Part shown: one piece after another, positions 26,754 to 37,100 of the stretch
Layout: each line of letters opens with the position of its first letter
How positions within the stretch are numbered: the stretch's first letter is position 1
Assembly: GCA_958439195.1 (NCBI GenBank)
Contig: OY288156.1
Location: forward strand, 93,501 to 157,500
Direction of reading: 5' to 3'
Source of the DNA: an uncultured Paracoccaceae bacterium
Lineage (GTDB): Bacteria > Pseudomonadota > Alphaproteobacteria > Rhodobacterales > Rhodobacteraceae
DNA length: 64,000 nucleotides
Program-made: the position numbers and the translations under genes
The notes under the pieces: generated by a model
Told to the model about the DNA's origin: nothing
The model's database searches: none
Seen by the model: only the letters and a program-made list of their open reading frames with translations

Positions 26754-27860
26754 TTATTCGGCAACGTTCGCGCCGACGGTCGCATCCCAGCCACCGGTGA
26801 CGGCCGCCTTGTTCGCGTCCACCTCTTCCAGCGTCGGGAAATAGGCGGCCTCATAGGCTTCTGCCGGGGGCAGGGCATCCAGAAGATCCTGCGGGATCTT
26901 GCCCGCGGCGGCCATCGCGTTGAACCGCGCCGGGTGGCAATAGCCCTTCAACCAGCCAAGCTGACCTTCATCGCTGTACAGGTATTCCATCCACAGCTTC
27001 GCCGCGTTGGGCTGCGGCGCATAGGCGCTGATCGCCTGCACATAGACACCGGCCAGAACGCCCGACTTCGGCACGACAACCTCAACCGGGGGGTTCCCGG
27101 CCAGTGTGTCGCGCGCCGCCAGCGCGTTATAGTCCCACATGATGACGATGGGCGTGGTGCCCTGCGCCAGCGTGCCGGTCTTGCCGATCACCGGCACAAA
27201 GTTGCCCGCGTCATTCAACTGCTTGAAGAATTCAAGCCCGGCCTTGCCCGCCGCTTCGCCCGGTGCAGCACCGGTCGACATGCCTGCTGCCAGAACACCC
27301 AGAATGGCCTGGTTCGATGCACGCGGATCGCCCGCCAGCGCCACCATGCCCGCATATTCCGGCTTCAACAGATCAGCCCAGTCCTGCGGCACGTTCTCGA
27401 CCAGATCGGTATTCACCAGGAACGACATCACGCCGTAATAGTCGGCATACCAATGGCCATCTGCGTCCTTGATCTCGGCCGGAATCTCGTCCCAGGTCGC
27501 AACCTTGTAGGGCTGGGTCAGGCCTTCGGCCTTCGCCTGCGGGCCGAACGCCAGACCCACGTCCAGAACGTCGGGTGCCTGCGGGCCTTTGTTGTCCTTG
27601 TTGGCCTTCACGGCCTCCAGCTCGTCCGCCGAACCCGCATCCGGGTTCAACTCGTTGACGGTGATTTCGGGATACTTCGCCTTGAACCCGGCGATCACGT
27701 CGCCATAGCCGCACCAGTCATGCGGCAGGGCGATGGTCGACAGCATCCCTTCGGCCTTGGCAGCGGCTTCCAGCTCTTCCATCGTCTGCGCCTGTGCAAT
27801 CGGCGCCACCAACATCCCGGCAATGCTTGCCGAGGCAAACAGCATGTTACGAATCTTCAT
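26754..27860 (-). CDS. ABC transporter substrate-binding protein (iron/polyamine class)
   Basis: A 368-residue periplasmic protein. The signal peptide MKIRNMLFASASIAGMLVAP...AQA is clear and fixes the ATG at 27860. The mature protein begins TMEELEAAAKAEG and has class-F binding-protein features (DVLDVGLAFGPQAKAEGL, WYADYYGVMSFLVNTDLV, DWADLLKPEYAGMVAL). This is the AfuA/PotD/PhnS superfamily, whose members bind ferric iron, polyamines, thiamine or 2-aminoethylphosphonate; the residues that would decide were not resolvable by eye. It heads the importer operon and is separated from the permeases by a strong hairpin. Confidence 0.87.
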   Translation of the reverse strand: MKIRNMLFASASIAGMLVAPIAQAQTMEELEAAAKAEGMLSTIALPHDWCGYGDVIAGFKAKYPEITVNELNPDAGSADELEAVKANKDNKGPQAPDVLDVGLAFGPQAKAEGLTQPYKVATWDEIPAEIKDADGHWYADYYGVMSFLVNTDLVENVPQDWADLLKPEYAGMVALAGDPRASNQAILGVLAAGMSTGAAPGEAAGKAGLEFFKQLNDAGNFVPVIGKTGTLAQGTTPIVIMWDYNALAARDTLAGNPPVEVVVPKSGVLAGVYVQAISAYAPQPNAAKLWMEYLYSDEGQLGWLKGYCHPARFNAMAAAGKIPQDLLDALPPAEAYEAAYFPTLEEVDANKAAVTGGWDATVGANVAE

Positions 27861-28108
27861 GTGAACGTCTCCCCGTTCGTGATTTCCGTCCTGATCCGGC
27901 CCCATGCCCTTGGGCATGCTTCTCCCGCCAAGATCCGGCGCGACGGTTCCAGACCGTGACGACAGGCTAAAGGCGGGATGGCCGACTCAGCAAGCACCGT
28001 CGCACCTGAATGTAACAATTTTTTCGTTCTTTCGGGGGCTGAAACGAAATCAACAACTTCCGCGCGCATCCGAATGTGGCAAACGTCGCAAAATCGCGCA
28101 TTGCGCGG

Positions 28109-28498
28109 CTATTCCTGCGCGATCGGAACCGGGCGGCCCTGATCGTCCAGCGCCACGAAGGTGAAATTCGCCTCTGTCACCTTCTCGCTCACGTCGCGCT
28201 CGCGAGGTCTGCGCCAGGCATCGACATGAATGGTCATCGATGTCCGCCCTTGCCGCACCAGCGTGGCATAAAGCGATACCTCATCCCCCACCTTCACCGG
28301 GCGGTGAAAGATCATTGCATCCACCGCCACCGTCGCACTGCGCCCGCCCGATGTTTTGGTGGCGATGCTGCCTGCGGCCAGGTCCATCTGGCTCATCAGC
28401 CAGCCGCCAAAAATATCGCCCGACGGGTTGGTGTCCGATGGCATGGCGATGGTGCGGATGGTGGGGCTGTTCTCTGGCGGTTTGTCCTCACGACCCAT
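28109..28498 (-). CDS. Acyl-CoA thioesterase, hotdog fold (YciA-like)
   Basis: A 129-residue single-hotdog enzyme. The motif TNPSGDIFGGWLMSQMD aligns with the YciA catalytic helix region (N-P-x-G-D-I-F-G-G), with the aspartate likely catalytic. The rest (TVAVDAMIFHRPVKVGDEVSLYA) fits the thioesterase II strands. It would hydrolyse acyl-CoAs in the cytoplasm. The ATG at 28498 is preferred; the frame is open to 28576 without a start signal. It stands alone, 248 bases from the binding-protein gene. Confidence 0.83.
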   Translation of the reverse strand: MGREDKPPENSPTIRTIAMPSDTNPSGDIFGGWLMSQMDLAAGSIATKTSGGRSATVAVDAMIFHRPVKVGDEVSLYATLVRQGRTSMTIHVDAWRRPRERDVSEKVTEANFTFVALDDQGRPVPIAQE

Positions 28499-28829
28499 GC
28501 AGTCACCCCTTGCCATTCTCTCCGCAGCAAAAGGGACACCGCGCCGCTTGGCAAGCCGGAAAGCCGCCGTCCACATGCATCCCGTGCCGACAGGCGAATA
28601 AGGTTAATCGAAACCCTTCCGCGAAATTGCGGCACCGTGCGTATGCACAGCCGGCTGCACTGCACGTCTGCACCAATGGCTGCACCGCCCCTGCCGCCCC
28701 ATAGTGTTGAAAAATCACAAAATTAACGCATCGCCCGCAGCCCTGCGCCCTGCGCATGGCAAGGTTGCAGTTCCGCGCCTTTCACATCCCGACGGCGGCA
28801 CTTACCTCTGTCCGGCAAAGGAGCAAATC
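28499..28829. other. 331-base intergenic region holding a TGCA-rich element
   Basis: Between the divergent thioesterase and the 47-aa ORF. Positions 28602-28729 contain ordered motifs (GGTTAAT, CCGTGCG, GCTGCAC, CGTCTGCACC, GAAAAATC, AATTAAC) that recur in the same order at 50736-50848. The remainder shows no other structure beyond the ribosome-binding site AAAGGAG of the ORF at 28830. Confidence 0.45.
28602..28729. repeat. Dispersed TGCA-rich intergenic element, copy A
   Basis: Shares with copy B (50736-50848) the ordered motifs GGTTAAT, CCGTGCG, GCTGCAC, CGTCTGCACC, GTGTT, GAAAAATC and AATTAAC with similar spacing. I do not recognise the element. It could be a promoter/operator array, a small RNA gene or a non-autonomous repeat. 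Confidence 0.45.
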
Positions 28830-28973
28830 ATGCCCGAACCCATCCTCCAGATCCCCGCCGCAAACGCCAACACAGAGGCGCGCCTCGCCCTGTCGCAGAT
28901 GTATGGCTACTACGCTTTTGACTGGCGGCCCTTCTCGCCGCCGCGTCAACCGTTGGTCAAAGACCGCACCTGA
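28830..28973 (+). CDS. Small hypothetical protein, 47 aa
   Basis: A short ORF with a strong ribosome-binding site, AAAGGAG, seven bases before ATG 28830, which is the main support for it being expressed. The product (MPEPILQIPAANANTEARLA... ending PPRQPLVKDRT) has no signal peptide, membrane segment or cysteine, and contains an aromatic patch MYGYYAFDW. I do not recognise the family. It converges on the Panacea-like gene with a 6-base gap between the stops. Confidence 0.55.
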   Translation: MPEPILQIPAANANTEARLALSQMYGYYAFDWRPFSPPRQPLVKDRT

Positions 28974-28979
28974 CCCGCG

Positions 28980-29498
28980 TCAGCGGCCGCGAAAGGCAAC
29001 CACGTTATTGCCGCCAAGTTGTTGTTTGTGCGCGATAACATGGCTTTGCAGAACCGGCTTTTCAGCGGTGATGTGGTCCAGAAGCCGCAGCCGAAAGGTC
29101 GCTTCCATCAGGTTGGGATGGATCGTCGCGCCTTCGCCACCCACCAGTTGCGCCAAACGCCATGCGCCATCTTCCCGCTCCACTTGCCGCCGCACGGCCG
29201 CACGGTCAGCGTCGATATAGGTGGCGCAGAAACTTTCCAGAAAATCCTCATCTTCTGGTTCCAGCACAGGATGCGGCAGCATCTCGTCCATCGGCAACAA
29301 GCCCTTGATCGAAAACGTCAGCGGCGCGGCCTTGTGCGCCCCGATGCTTTCCTCGAACAGCACCCCGCGCCCCCCCGCCAGATGCCAGCCCTGGGCCAGA
29401 TACATCAGGCCTTGCAGGTCAAAGAACCCAAAGCCTTCCCATGCATACTGGAACTGATGGGTCAGATAGATCGCAACGTCCTGTGCCCGGCTTGCCAT
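28980..29498 (-). CDS. Panacea/SocA-like (DUF4065-type) protein
   Basis: A 172-residue cytoplasmic protein. The N-terminal region AIYLTHQFQYAWEGFGFFDLQGLMYLAQGWHLA followed by GRGVLFEESIGAHKAAPL resembles the SocA/DUF4065 (Panacea) pattern of L-x-K-L-L-Y-x-A-Q-G-W-H and L-F-x-E-x-I-x-A. Panacea domains serve as antitoxins in PanAT modules, and SocA is a ClpXP adaptor-antitoxin in Caulobacter. No SocB-like toxin is adjacent. The ATG at 29498 is chosen from several because it starts the conserved domain. The family assignment is by motif memory. Confidence 0.62.
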   Translation of the reverse strand: MASRAQDVAIYLTHQFQYAWEGFGFFDLQGLMYLAQGWHLAGGRGVLFEESIGAHKAAPLTFSIKGLLPMDEMLPHPVLEPEDEDFLESFCATYIDADRAAVRRQVEREDGAWRLAQLVGGEGATIHPNLMEATFRLRLLDHITAEKPVLQSHVIAHKQQLGGNNVVAFRGR

Positions 29499-29792
29499 TC
29501 TCGCCACTCCTGCTGTCACCGCCCATCCGGGCTGGTTCAAAACCGATGTCTCTGGCTGGTGTCCGGCAACCACATGAATTTCATGGATAAACTGGAAAAC
29601 ACTGCCACCTGAAACGCTTCACCACCTGGTGCATTTGCCGCCCGAAAGGCATGCAAAATTCCGTGCCCCGGAACCCGGAACACCGAAAATCCCAACCTGT
29701 GGAAAGGACCGTTTCCCCGGCCCAACTCCGCCCCGCGCACCCCGCCCGGTCCTGCGGATCATCCGCAGCACAGGGTCGCGCGGGTCACCGTG

Positions 29793-30455
29793 TCAGGCGT
29801 AATAACGCGGCTGACCGTCGGTGGTGCCATTCATGCGCTGCACCTCGAGCACAACTTCCAACCGGTTGCGCGCGTTGAACTTTTGCATGATCTGGGTCAT
29901 GTAATGTTTGACGGTCTTGTCCGACAGGTTCAGCTTGTTGGCGATCTCTTTGTTCGATGCGCCGTTCAGCAATTCCCGCACGACCTGATCTTCCCGCGAA
30001 TTCAACGCAACCGAAGCCCGTTCCGCCTTGCGCTGTTCGGCAATCCGCATTTCACGAATAACCTTCGACGCCATGGAAGACGAAATGAACTCCTTGCCCG
30101 CCGCAACCTCTTCGATCGCGTAGAACAGATCACCGCCCGAACTTCCCTTCAGGACAAACCCGTTGGCCCCGGCCGACAGGACCTGCATGCAAACCTCCGG
30201 ACTGGCCGATGCGGTGAAGACAAGGATCTTGACCTCGGGCTGATCCGCCCGGATCTGGCGTATGGTTTCAATCATGTCTCCCGGAAGGTTCAGGTCCGCG
30301 ACAAGCACGTCGCATTCCCCTTCACGGACGAGGCGGAGAGCAGCTTCCGCCGTCGAACCGGTGCCTACGACACGGTACTGCGCATGCGTGCGCAGAATGT
30401 CGACCAGCCCAGCAAGCACAATTGGATGGTCATCAACAAGTACAAGATTCAGCAT
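29793..30455 (-). CDS. NarL/LuxR family response regulator
   Basis: A 220-residue regulator. The receiver domain has the acidic pair in LVLVDDHPIVLAG, the phospho-accepting D54 in VLVADLNLPGD, and the conserved Thr and Lys of VFTASAS and FVLKGSSG. The C-terminal GerE-type helix-turn-helix reads GASNKEIANKLNLSDKTVKHYMTQIMQKF. It is encoded divergently from the giant peroxidase across a 680-base spacer. The only histidine kinase in the window is the NarX-type kinase at 44602, the class that normally pairs with this regulator, so the two bracket the peroxidase/exporter genes. The ATG at 30455 begins the receiver domain. Confidence 0.92.
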   Translation of the reverse strand: MLNLVLVDDHPIVLAGLVDILRTHAQYRVVGTGSTAEAALRLVREGECDVLVADLNLPGDMIETIRQIRADQPEVKILVFTASASPEVCMQVLSAGANGFVLKGSSGGDLFYAIEEVAAGKEFISSSMASKVIREMRIAEQRKAERASVALNSREDQVVRELLNGASNKEIANKLNLSDKTVKHYMTQIMQKFNARNRLEVVLEVQRMNGTTDGQPRYYA

Positions 30456-31135
30456 GTCAGTCCCACTTGCAGGTTCGGGCCGGTAGTCCCGGCCGCTTCC
30501 CATAGCCCCCACAATTAACCTACCTTAATTGCCCCAAACGTCTAAACGAAAGTTTATATGTTGTCGGCTTTAGGACATAGTTTCGCCATGATTGGTGGTT
30601 CGGACGCTAGATAATTCAATCAGTTGCGTGGGTTTCGTTTCGGCAGGCGCAACAAACAAAGTTTTGGCTCCGCGCGACTTGGTCAGAACTGTGTCGGAAC
30701 TTGGGCGCATTCCCCGATAGTTTTCTCTCATAGGTTGAGCGTGGGGTTTCCAGGGTAACTGATGGTTACCTGCTCTACGTAAACTGATTCGCATTCTGAC
30801 AGCGCCTTGCCTCAAGCGGAAAAAGGGTCACCCACTGGCCCTGCTGGGTGAAAGGCGGATTCCCGCGCAACCGCAGGTCTAAACGAAAGGTCGATGCGTG
30901 GCTTATCCGGGCGGAAAATCCCGCATCGCCCCCCCGCCGCCCTCGTCGCCATCGCCTCTTACGCTGCCGGGCCAGCCCCGGCATCAGACTTAGGTCGCAC
31001 AAAGCATCAGACCGCAGACGCACCAATTGTTGGACCCCCGCCGTTTGTCGGAGAGGCAGATCGTTGCGAATGTAAATCATTCCGGTTCGCACCATGCCGC
31101 CGGCTTCATCGCATTTCATAAAAGAGGCGTACACC
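30456..31135. promoter_or_regulatory. 680-base divergent regulatory region between response regulator and peroxidase
   Basis: No credible coding region. The part near the regulator is AT-rich (CAATTAACCTACCTTAATT; GTTTATATG). A 13-base direct repeat GTCTAAACGAAAG occurs at 30540-30552 and 30877-30889, and its core AAACGAAA recurs inverted as TTTCGTTT at 30633-30640. These are good candidates for binding sites of the adjacent NarL-type regulator. Just before the peroxidase start lies AAAGAGG as ribosome-binding site. Confidence 0.55.
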
Positions 31136-34100
31136 ATGGTTACCGTCAATATGAATGACCTCGAATTCATCCTTCAGCAGATCAAGATCGCTGAGGCGGA
31201 TGCGCGCGGCGAGCCGATCCTGGGAACCTATCTTCCCACGCCAGAGCTTTCTTGGGGCCTGCGCCGCGTCGACGGAAGCAACAACAACCTCTATGCCGAC
31301 CAAGGCACCTACGGGTCTGCCGGTCAGGAGTTCCCCCGCGCGACGACGCCAACTTGGGTGAACGAAGGCGATGACGGGATGGCCTTCGGCCCGCCGATCG
31401 TAATCAATGGCCAGCTCTTCGATTCAGGGGTTCCCGGTATTCCGCTCGGCTACACACCCGCGACCTATCTCTCCAACGATGATTATGCGATCCGCATTGC
31501 GAATGACCCCACGCTCAGCTCGCGGGCGATCCAGCCCGGCGATGTCGTCGATGCGGACCCGCGGATCATTTCCAACCTGATCGTCGATCAGACAATGAAC
31601 AACCCTGCCGTTCTCATCTCGGCTTTCCACGTTGCAGGCAGCGCAAATCCCTATGTGGACGCGGCCGCCGTCCAGGGTATGTTCTCGGCCTACAATGCGG
31701 CGGTTCTTGCCAACAACACGGGACTGGCTGCCACGATTGAGACACAGATCCTGACCGCGCTGGACGATGCCGGAGTGACCTATGAGGCCAGCCCCACTGC
31801 TGATCTTGCGAAACTGACGATCGTCATTCCGAACGTCGCACCGGATGAGGGGCTGTCGGCCCCCTTCAACTCATGGATGACGATCTTCGGTCAGTTCTTC
31901 GACCACGGCCTCGATCTGGTCGAAAAGGGTGGATACGGCACGGTCTATATCCCGCTTCAGACGGATGATCCGCTCTACGTTCCAGGCTCAAACACCAACT
32001 TCATGGTGGTGACCCGCGCCACGCTCACCGAAAATGGCGAGGCGGTTAACAAGGTCACACCCTTTGTCGATCAGAACCAGACCTATACCTCGCACCCGTC
32101 GCATCAGGTGTTCCTGCGCGAATATGCGCTGGTCGGCGGCGAACTGGTGGACGGCGTCCTAGTGGGTGGCGTGCCGGTTCCAACCGGGCGCCTGCTGAAC
32201 GGCAACACGGAATCCGGTGGCGGGATGGCGACCTGGGCCGATGTGAAGGCGCAGGCGAAGAACATCCTCGGGATCGAACTGAACGACATGAACGTTCATT
32301 CCGTGCCGCTGCTGGCCACCGACCCCTACGGCAACTTCATTCCCGGCGATAACGGCTTCCCGCAGATCGTAAAGATCGTGGATGGTGCGCAAGTCCTGAT
32401 CGAAGGCAGTCTCGCTACGCCTGTGGATACGATTGGCGCGGTCGCTGCCGGTGTGGCCTTCCTTGACGACATTTCCCACAACGCGAACCCCGGCACAAAT
32501 GAAGTCGCGGACCCGGACACTCTTATCAGCGTTGCGACAGACCTGCAGCCGACCGGCACCTATGACAACGAACTGCTCGACCGCCACTACATCGCTGGCG
32601 ATGGCCGCGCGAACGAAAACATCGCCCTTACGGCGGTCCACCATGTGTTCCATTCCGAACATAACCGCCAGATCGACTTGATGAAGGATATCCTTCTCAA
32701 CAATGCCAAGGCGATCCTGACGGAAACCGGTGACATCCTCGCCGCGACCGAATTCCTGAACGAATGGCTGGCCGCTCCTTTTGACGCGGTCGGGAATCTG
32801 GCATCCGCCACGGTCGACGCGCTGGCCTGGAATGGCGCGCGGCTTTTCCAATCCGCCAAGTTCGTGACCGAGATGCAGTATCAGCACCTGGTCTTCGAAG
32901 AATTCGCCCGCAAGGTGCAGCCCTTCGTCAACCTGTTCGTCAACTACGACGGCGAGCTTGACCCCGCCATTCTGGGCGAATTTGCCCATACCGTTTACCG
33001 TTTTGGTCACTCCATGCTGAATGAAAGCGTGGATCGTTATGACGAAAACTACAATGCTGACCACATCGACCTTATCTCGGCCTTCCTGAACCCGGTCGAA
33101 TTCGCAATCAGTGGCATTGATGCCGAAGAAGCGGCGGGTGCCTTGGCGCGCGGCATGACGCGCCAGCGCGGCAATGAAATCGACGAATTCGTGACCGAGG
33201 CGCTGCGCAACAACCTTGTCGGCCTGCCGCTCGACCTTGCGGCAATCAACATCGCGCGCGGACGCGAAACCGGCGTGCCGTCACTGAACGAGGCGCGGGC
33301 ACAGTTCTTTGAAGGTTCGGGCGACAGCCAGGTCAAGCCCTATGAAAGCTGGTTTGATTTCGCGCTGAACCTGAAAAACCCGGCGTCCATCATCAACTTC
33401 ATCGCGGCCTACGGCACGCATGAAACGATCCTTGCCGCGGATACCCTTGTCGAGAAACGGGACGCGGCGGCGCTTCTGGTTCTCGGTGGCGAAGGTGAAC
33501 CTGGTGACCGCCTCGATTTCCTCAACGCGACGGGCGCTTGGGCCGGGGGCAGCCTTGGTGGTCTCAACAACGTCGATTTCTGGATCGGTGGCCTTGCCGA
33601 AAAGAAGATGATCTTCGGCGGCATGCTGGGATCCACCTTCAACTTCGTCTTCGAGGTGCAGCTTGAAGCGCTTCAGGATGCGGATCGGTTCTACTACCTG
33701 TCCCGCCTCGCAAACCTGAACCTGACCGCACAACTGGAAAACAACAAGTTTTCCGACATGATCCACAAGAACACCACCGCCACGCACCTGCCGGGTGATG
33801 TGTTCTCGACGCCCGATTTCTATATCGAGGCGGATCGGTCGAAGCAGTTCAACGCAGATCTCGGCAACCTTGATCCGACCGAGGGCGGCGACCCCATCCT
33901 TGGGGCCATGCAGACCAAGGTCATCCGCCGCGACACGAATAACGATGGCATCAGCGATTATGTCCGGTTCACCGGGGCCGAGCATGTCGTCATGGGCGGC
34001 ACCGAAGGCAATGACATCCTCGTCGGCGGCAAGGGCGACGATACCTTCTGGGGCGATGGCGGCAATGACACCATCGAAGGCGGCGAAGGCAACGACTTCC

Positions 34101-37100
34101 ACTTTGGCGGTGCGGGCAACGACATCATCACGGATGAATTCGGCGATGATGAAGTCCGCTCCGGCGCTGGCGACGACGTGGTGAATGCCGGTCAAGGCTT
34201 CAACCTGATCATCACCGACACGGGCAGCGACTTTGTCTGGGGCGGTCCCGACTTTGACGAAATGCTGCTGGGCCAAGACAACGACTTTGGGCATGGCAGC
34301 GTCGGCGGCGGCATGATCATGGGCGGTGAAGGGGACGACTGGCTTGAAGGCGGCGGTTCCAACAACCTGCTCTTGGGCGATAACGGTGACCTGGTTCAGG
34401 GTCTTCCCGTCAAGCGCAGCGTGGACAGCACGATTGTCGGCCATGACGTCCTGATCGGCGGCCCCGGCAACGATGACTTCGACGCCGAAACCGGCGACGA
34501 CATCATGATCAGCGGCAGCGGAACCAACAAATACTTTGGCCAGCTTGGCTTTGACTGGGCCAGCCATGCCAAGACGCCGGACGGCGTGCAGGCCGACATG
34601 CTGAACCGTCTGTTCGCCCCGCCCGCCGTAGCGGCTTCGCCGGCGACAATCCTTGATCGCTACTCGCAGACCGAGGCGCTGTCCGGGTCTGCAAATGCCG
34701 ATCTTCTGCGCGGCGACGATGAGACGGATCTGACCCTCGACCACGGGTTGCTGGATCGCAACCTGGGGCTGGTGAACGGGCTTGGCGACTTCCTCGGTGC
34801 GGCGAACGAAGCTGGCGAACTGGCCTTCAGCAGCGGCAACATCATCCTTGGCGGCGCTGGCAGCGATATCATCGAAGGTCGGGGCGGCAATGACCTGATC
34901 GACGGTGACAGGTTCATCAACGCCAAGATCATGGTCACTCCGACGACTGGCCCGGTCTTCTATGTATCCGGCATGGCCGAAATCCAGGCACGGATGTTCA
35001 GCGGCGAGATCACGCCAAGCATGCTGAGCATCGTGCGGGAAATTGTGGATACCAACGCGGCCGCTGATGTCGACGTGGCCGAATATTCCGGCAACCTCGC
35101 CGATTACACGATCGAAGGCTATAACGAGGTTTCGGGCATTGCGACCGACGTTGACGGCGATGGCTGGATTTCGATCACCGACACACGTGCTGACGGCACC
35201 GATGGCGTGGACCGCGTAAAGAATATCGAACGCGTCCTCTTTGCCGATGGCACGGCCAAGATCGCCGTGCATGACAACTCCATCGCCGAAGGTAGGGTGA
35301 CAGTTTTTGCGAACAACGTCGCCACGGTCGATGGTGCCCCCGTCGGGGTTGCAGGGCAGGTTCTGCGCGCTTCGATGGCAGCCGTCACCGATGCCGACAA
35401 CATCACGGCCACCAATGCAACCGGACAGATCCGCGACGGGATCGACGACTACGAAATCCGTTGGCAGGTCGAAACGGCGGCAGGCAGCGGTGTGTTCACG
35501 GATATCCTGCGCATCGTGGCCGACGAATTCACGCCGGTGACCGGGGAAAGCTACACCGTGTCAGCCGATGAAGCAGGCCTTGCCATCCGCGCGGTGGCCC
35601 GCTTCAAGGATGAGGACGGGGCCATCGAAACGGTCTATTCCAACGCCGATGAAGGCGGCAACCCGGTGCCGCCGACCCCTGCTACCGGTGCGCCGATCAT
35701 CAGCGACACGACGCCCACGGAAAACCAGCCGCTCTCGGCCAATCTGGCGTCAATCGTCGATGTAAACGGTTTGGGCGCATTCGCCTTCCAGTGGCAATCC
35801 TCTACGGATGGTGTCAACTGGACAGATATCGCCGGTGCAACCGCTGCAACCTTCCTGCCCGCACAGGCACAGGTCGGCAGGCAGCTTCGTCTTGAAGTCA
35901 GCTTCACGGATGGCATCGGCACGCTGGAAACTGTCGTATCGGCGGCAACAGCGCCTGTGGGTGACTTGATCAACGGCAACGGTTTTAACAATACGCTCGC
36001 CGGAACCCCCGGTGATGATATCATCAACGGCCTTGCCGGAGCGGATAACATCAACGGAAACGGCGGTGCCGACACGATTACGGGTGGCTTGGGCAATGAT
36101 GTGATCAACGGCGGTGCCGGAGACGACACTATCATCTGGTCTGTCACCAATCCTCCGACGTTCTTGGGCATTCCGATCGGAACAGGAACGCCAGACGGGA
36201 CCGATACCATAAATGGCGGTACGGAAGGTGCGGCAGGCGACACCTTCGTTCTTAACGGGAATAACTTGTCCGAAACCTTCCGCATCTACACGGCGGCTGC
36301 GTGGACCGCGCTTGGTGGCGGTCGCACTGCCGCACCTGGCACGGAAATCGTCATCACCCGCGGCGGCACAGGCCAAGGCAATATCATCGCTCAACTGGCC
36401 GAAATCGAAGAGATCGTCATCAACGGCAGCGATCAACTTACCAACAATGATGGCAGTGGCGGCCTGAACGGCGGCGCCATCGGCGGCGACACAGTTCTGA
36501 TCTCCGGCAACTTCAACGCCACCAGCCTCAACTTCTCCACCATCACCATCAACGGCGATGTCGGCGATGACGTGGTGGATATCTCGGGCCTCGACTCCGC
36601 ACACCGCATCGTCTTCCGCACCAAAGGCGGCGACGATATGGTGGTTGGCACCCTGCGCGAGCAGGATACCATCGAAATCCCGGCAGGATCGAACCCGGCC
36701 AGCTATGTGGCGCAGGCCGGGGCCAATGGCACCGTCACCATGTCGAACGGCACCCATTCCGTCACCTTCACCGGGTCAATGGCGGCACTGCCGACACTGG
36801 TTGCCGAAGCACCGTCCTCGGGCGGCGGCGCGGGTGGCACGGGTGGCGGCACGGGTGGCACACCGTCCACCCTGCTTACCGCAAATGACGCGGCGGGTCT
36901 GCTGGACCTGGTGCGCGGCATCAACCCCGATGGCAATGACGATGCCGAAAACGCGCTGGGCGTCCGCACCCTGACGGGTCTGGGCAACAACCCCGACAAC
37001 CCGACATGGGGCGCACATGGCGAACCCTTCATCCGCATCACCCCCAACCGTTCGGGTGAGCGGGAAGAAGGTGGCGTCAACAACGCAATCAACCCGATCT

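Noticed and set aside
33281..35272. A 663-codon open frame antisense to the giant peroxidase
   Set aside because: It mirrors the GC-periodic sense frame of a clearly conserved domain protein, with Ala/Val/Asp-rich composition, no ribosome-binding site and no recognisable domain.
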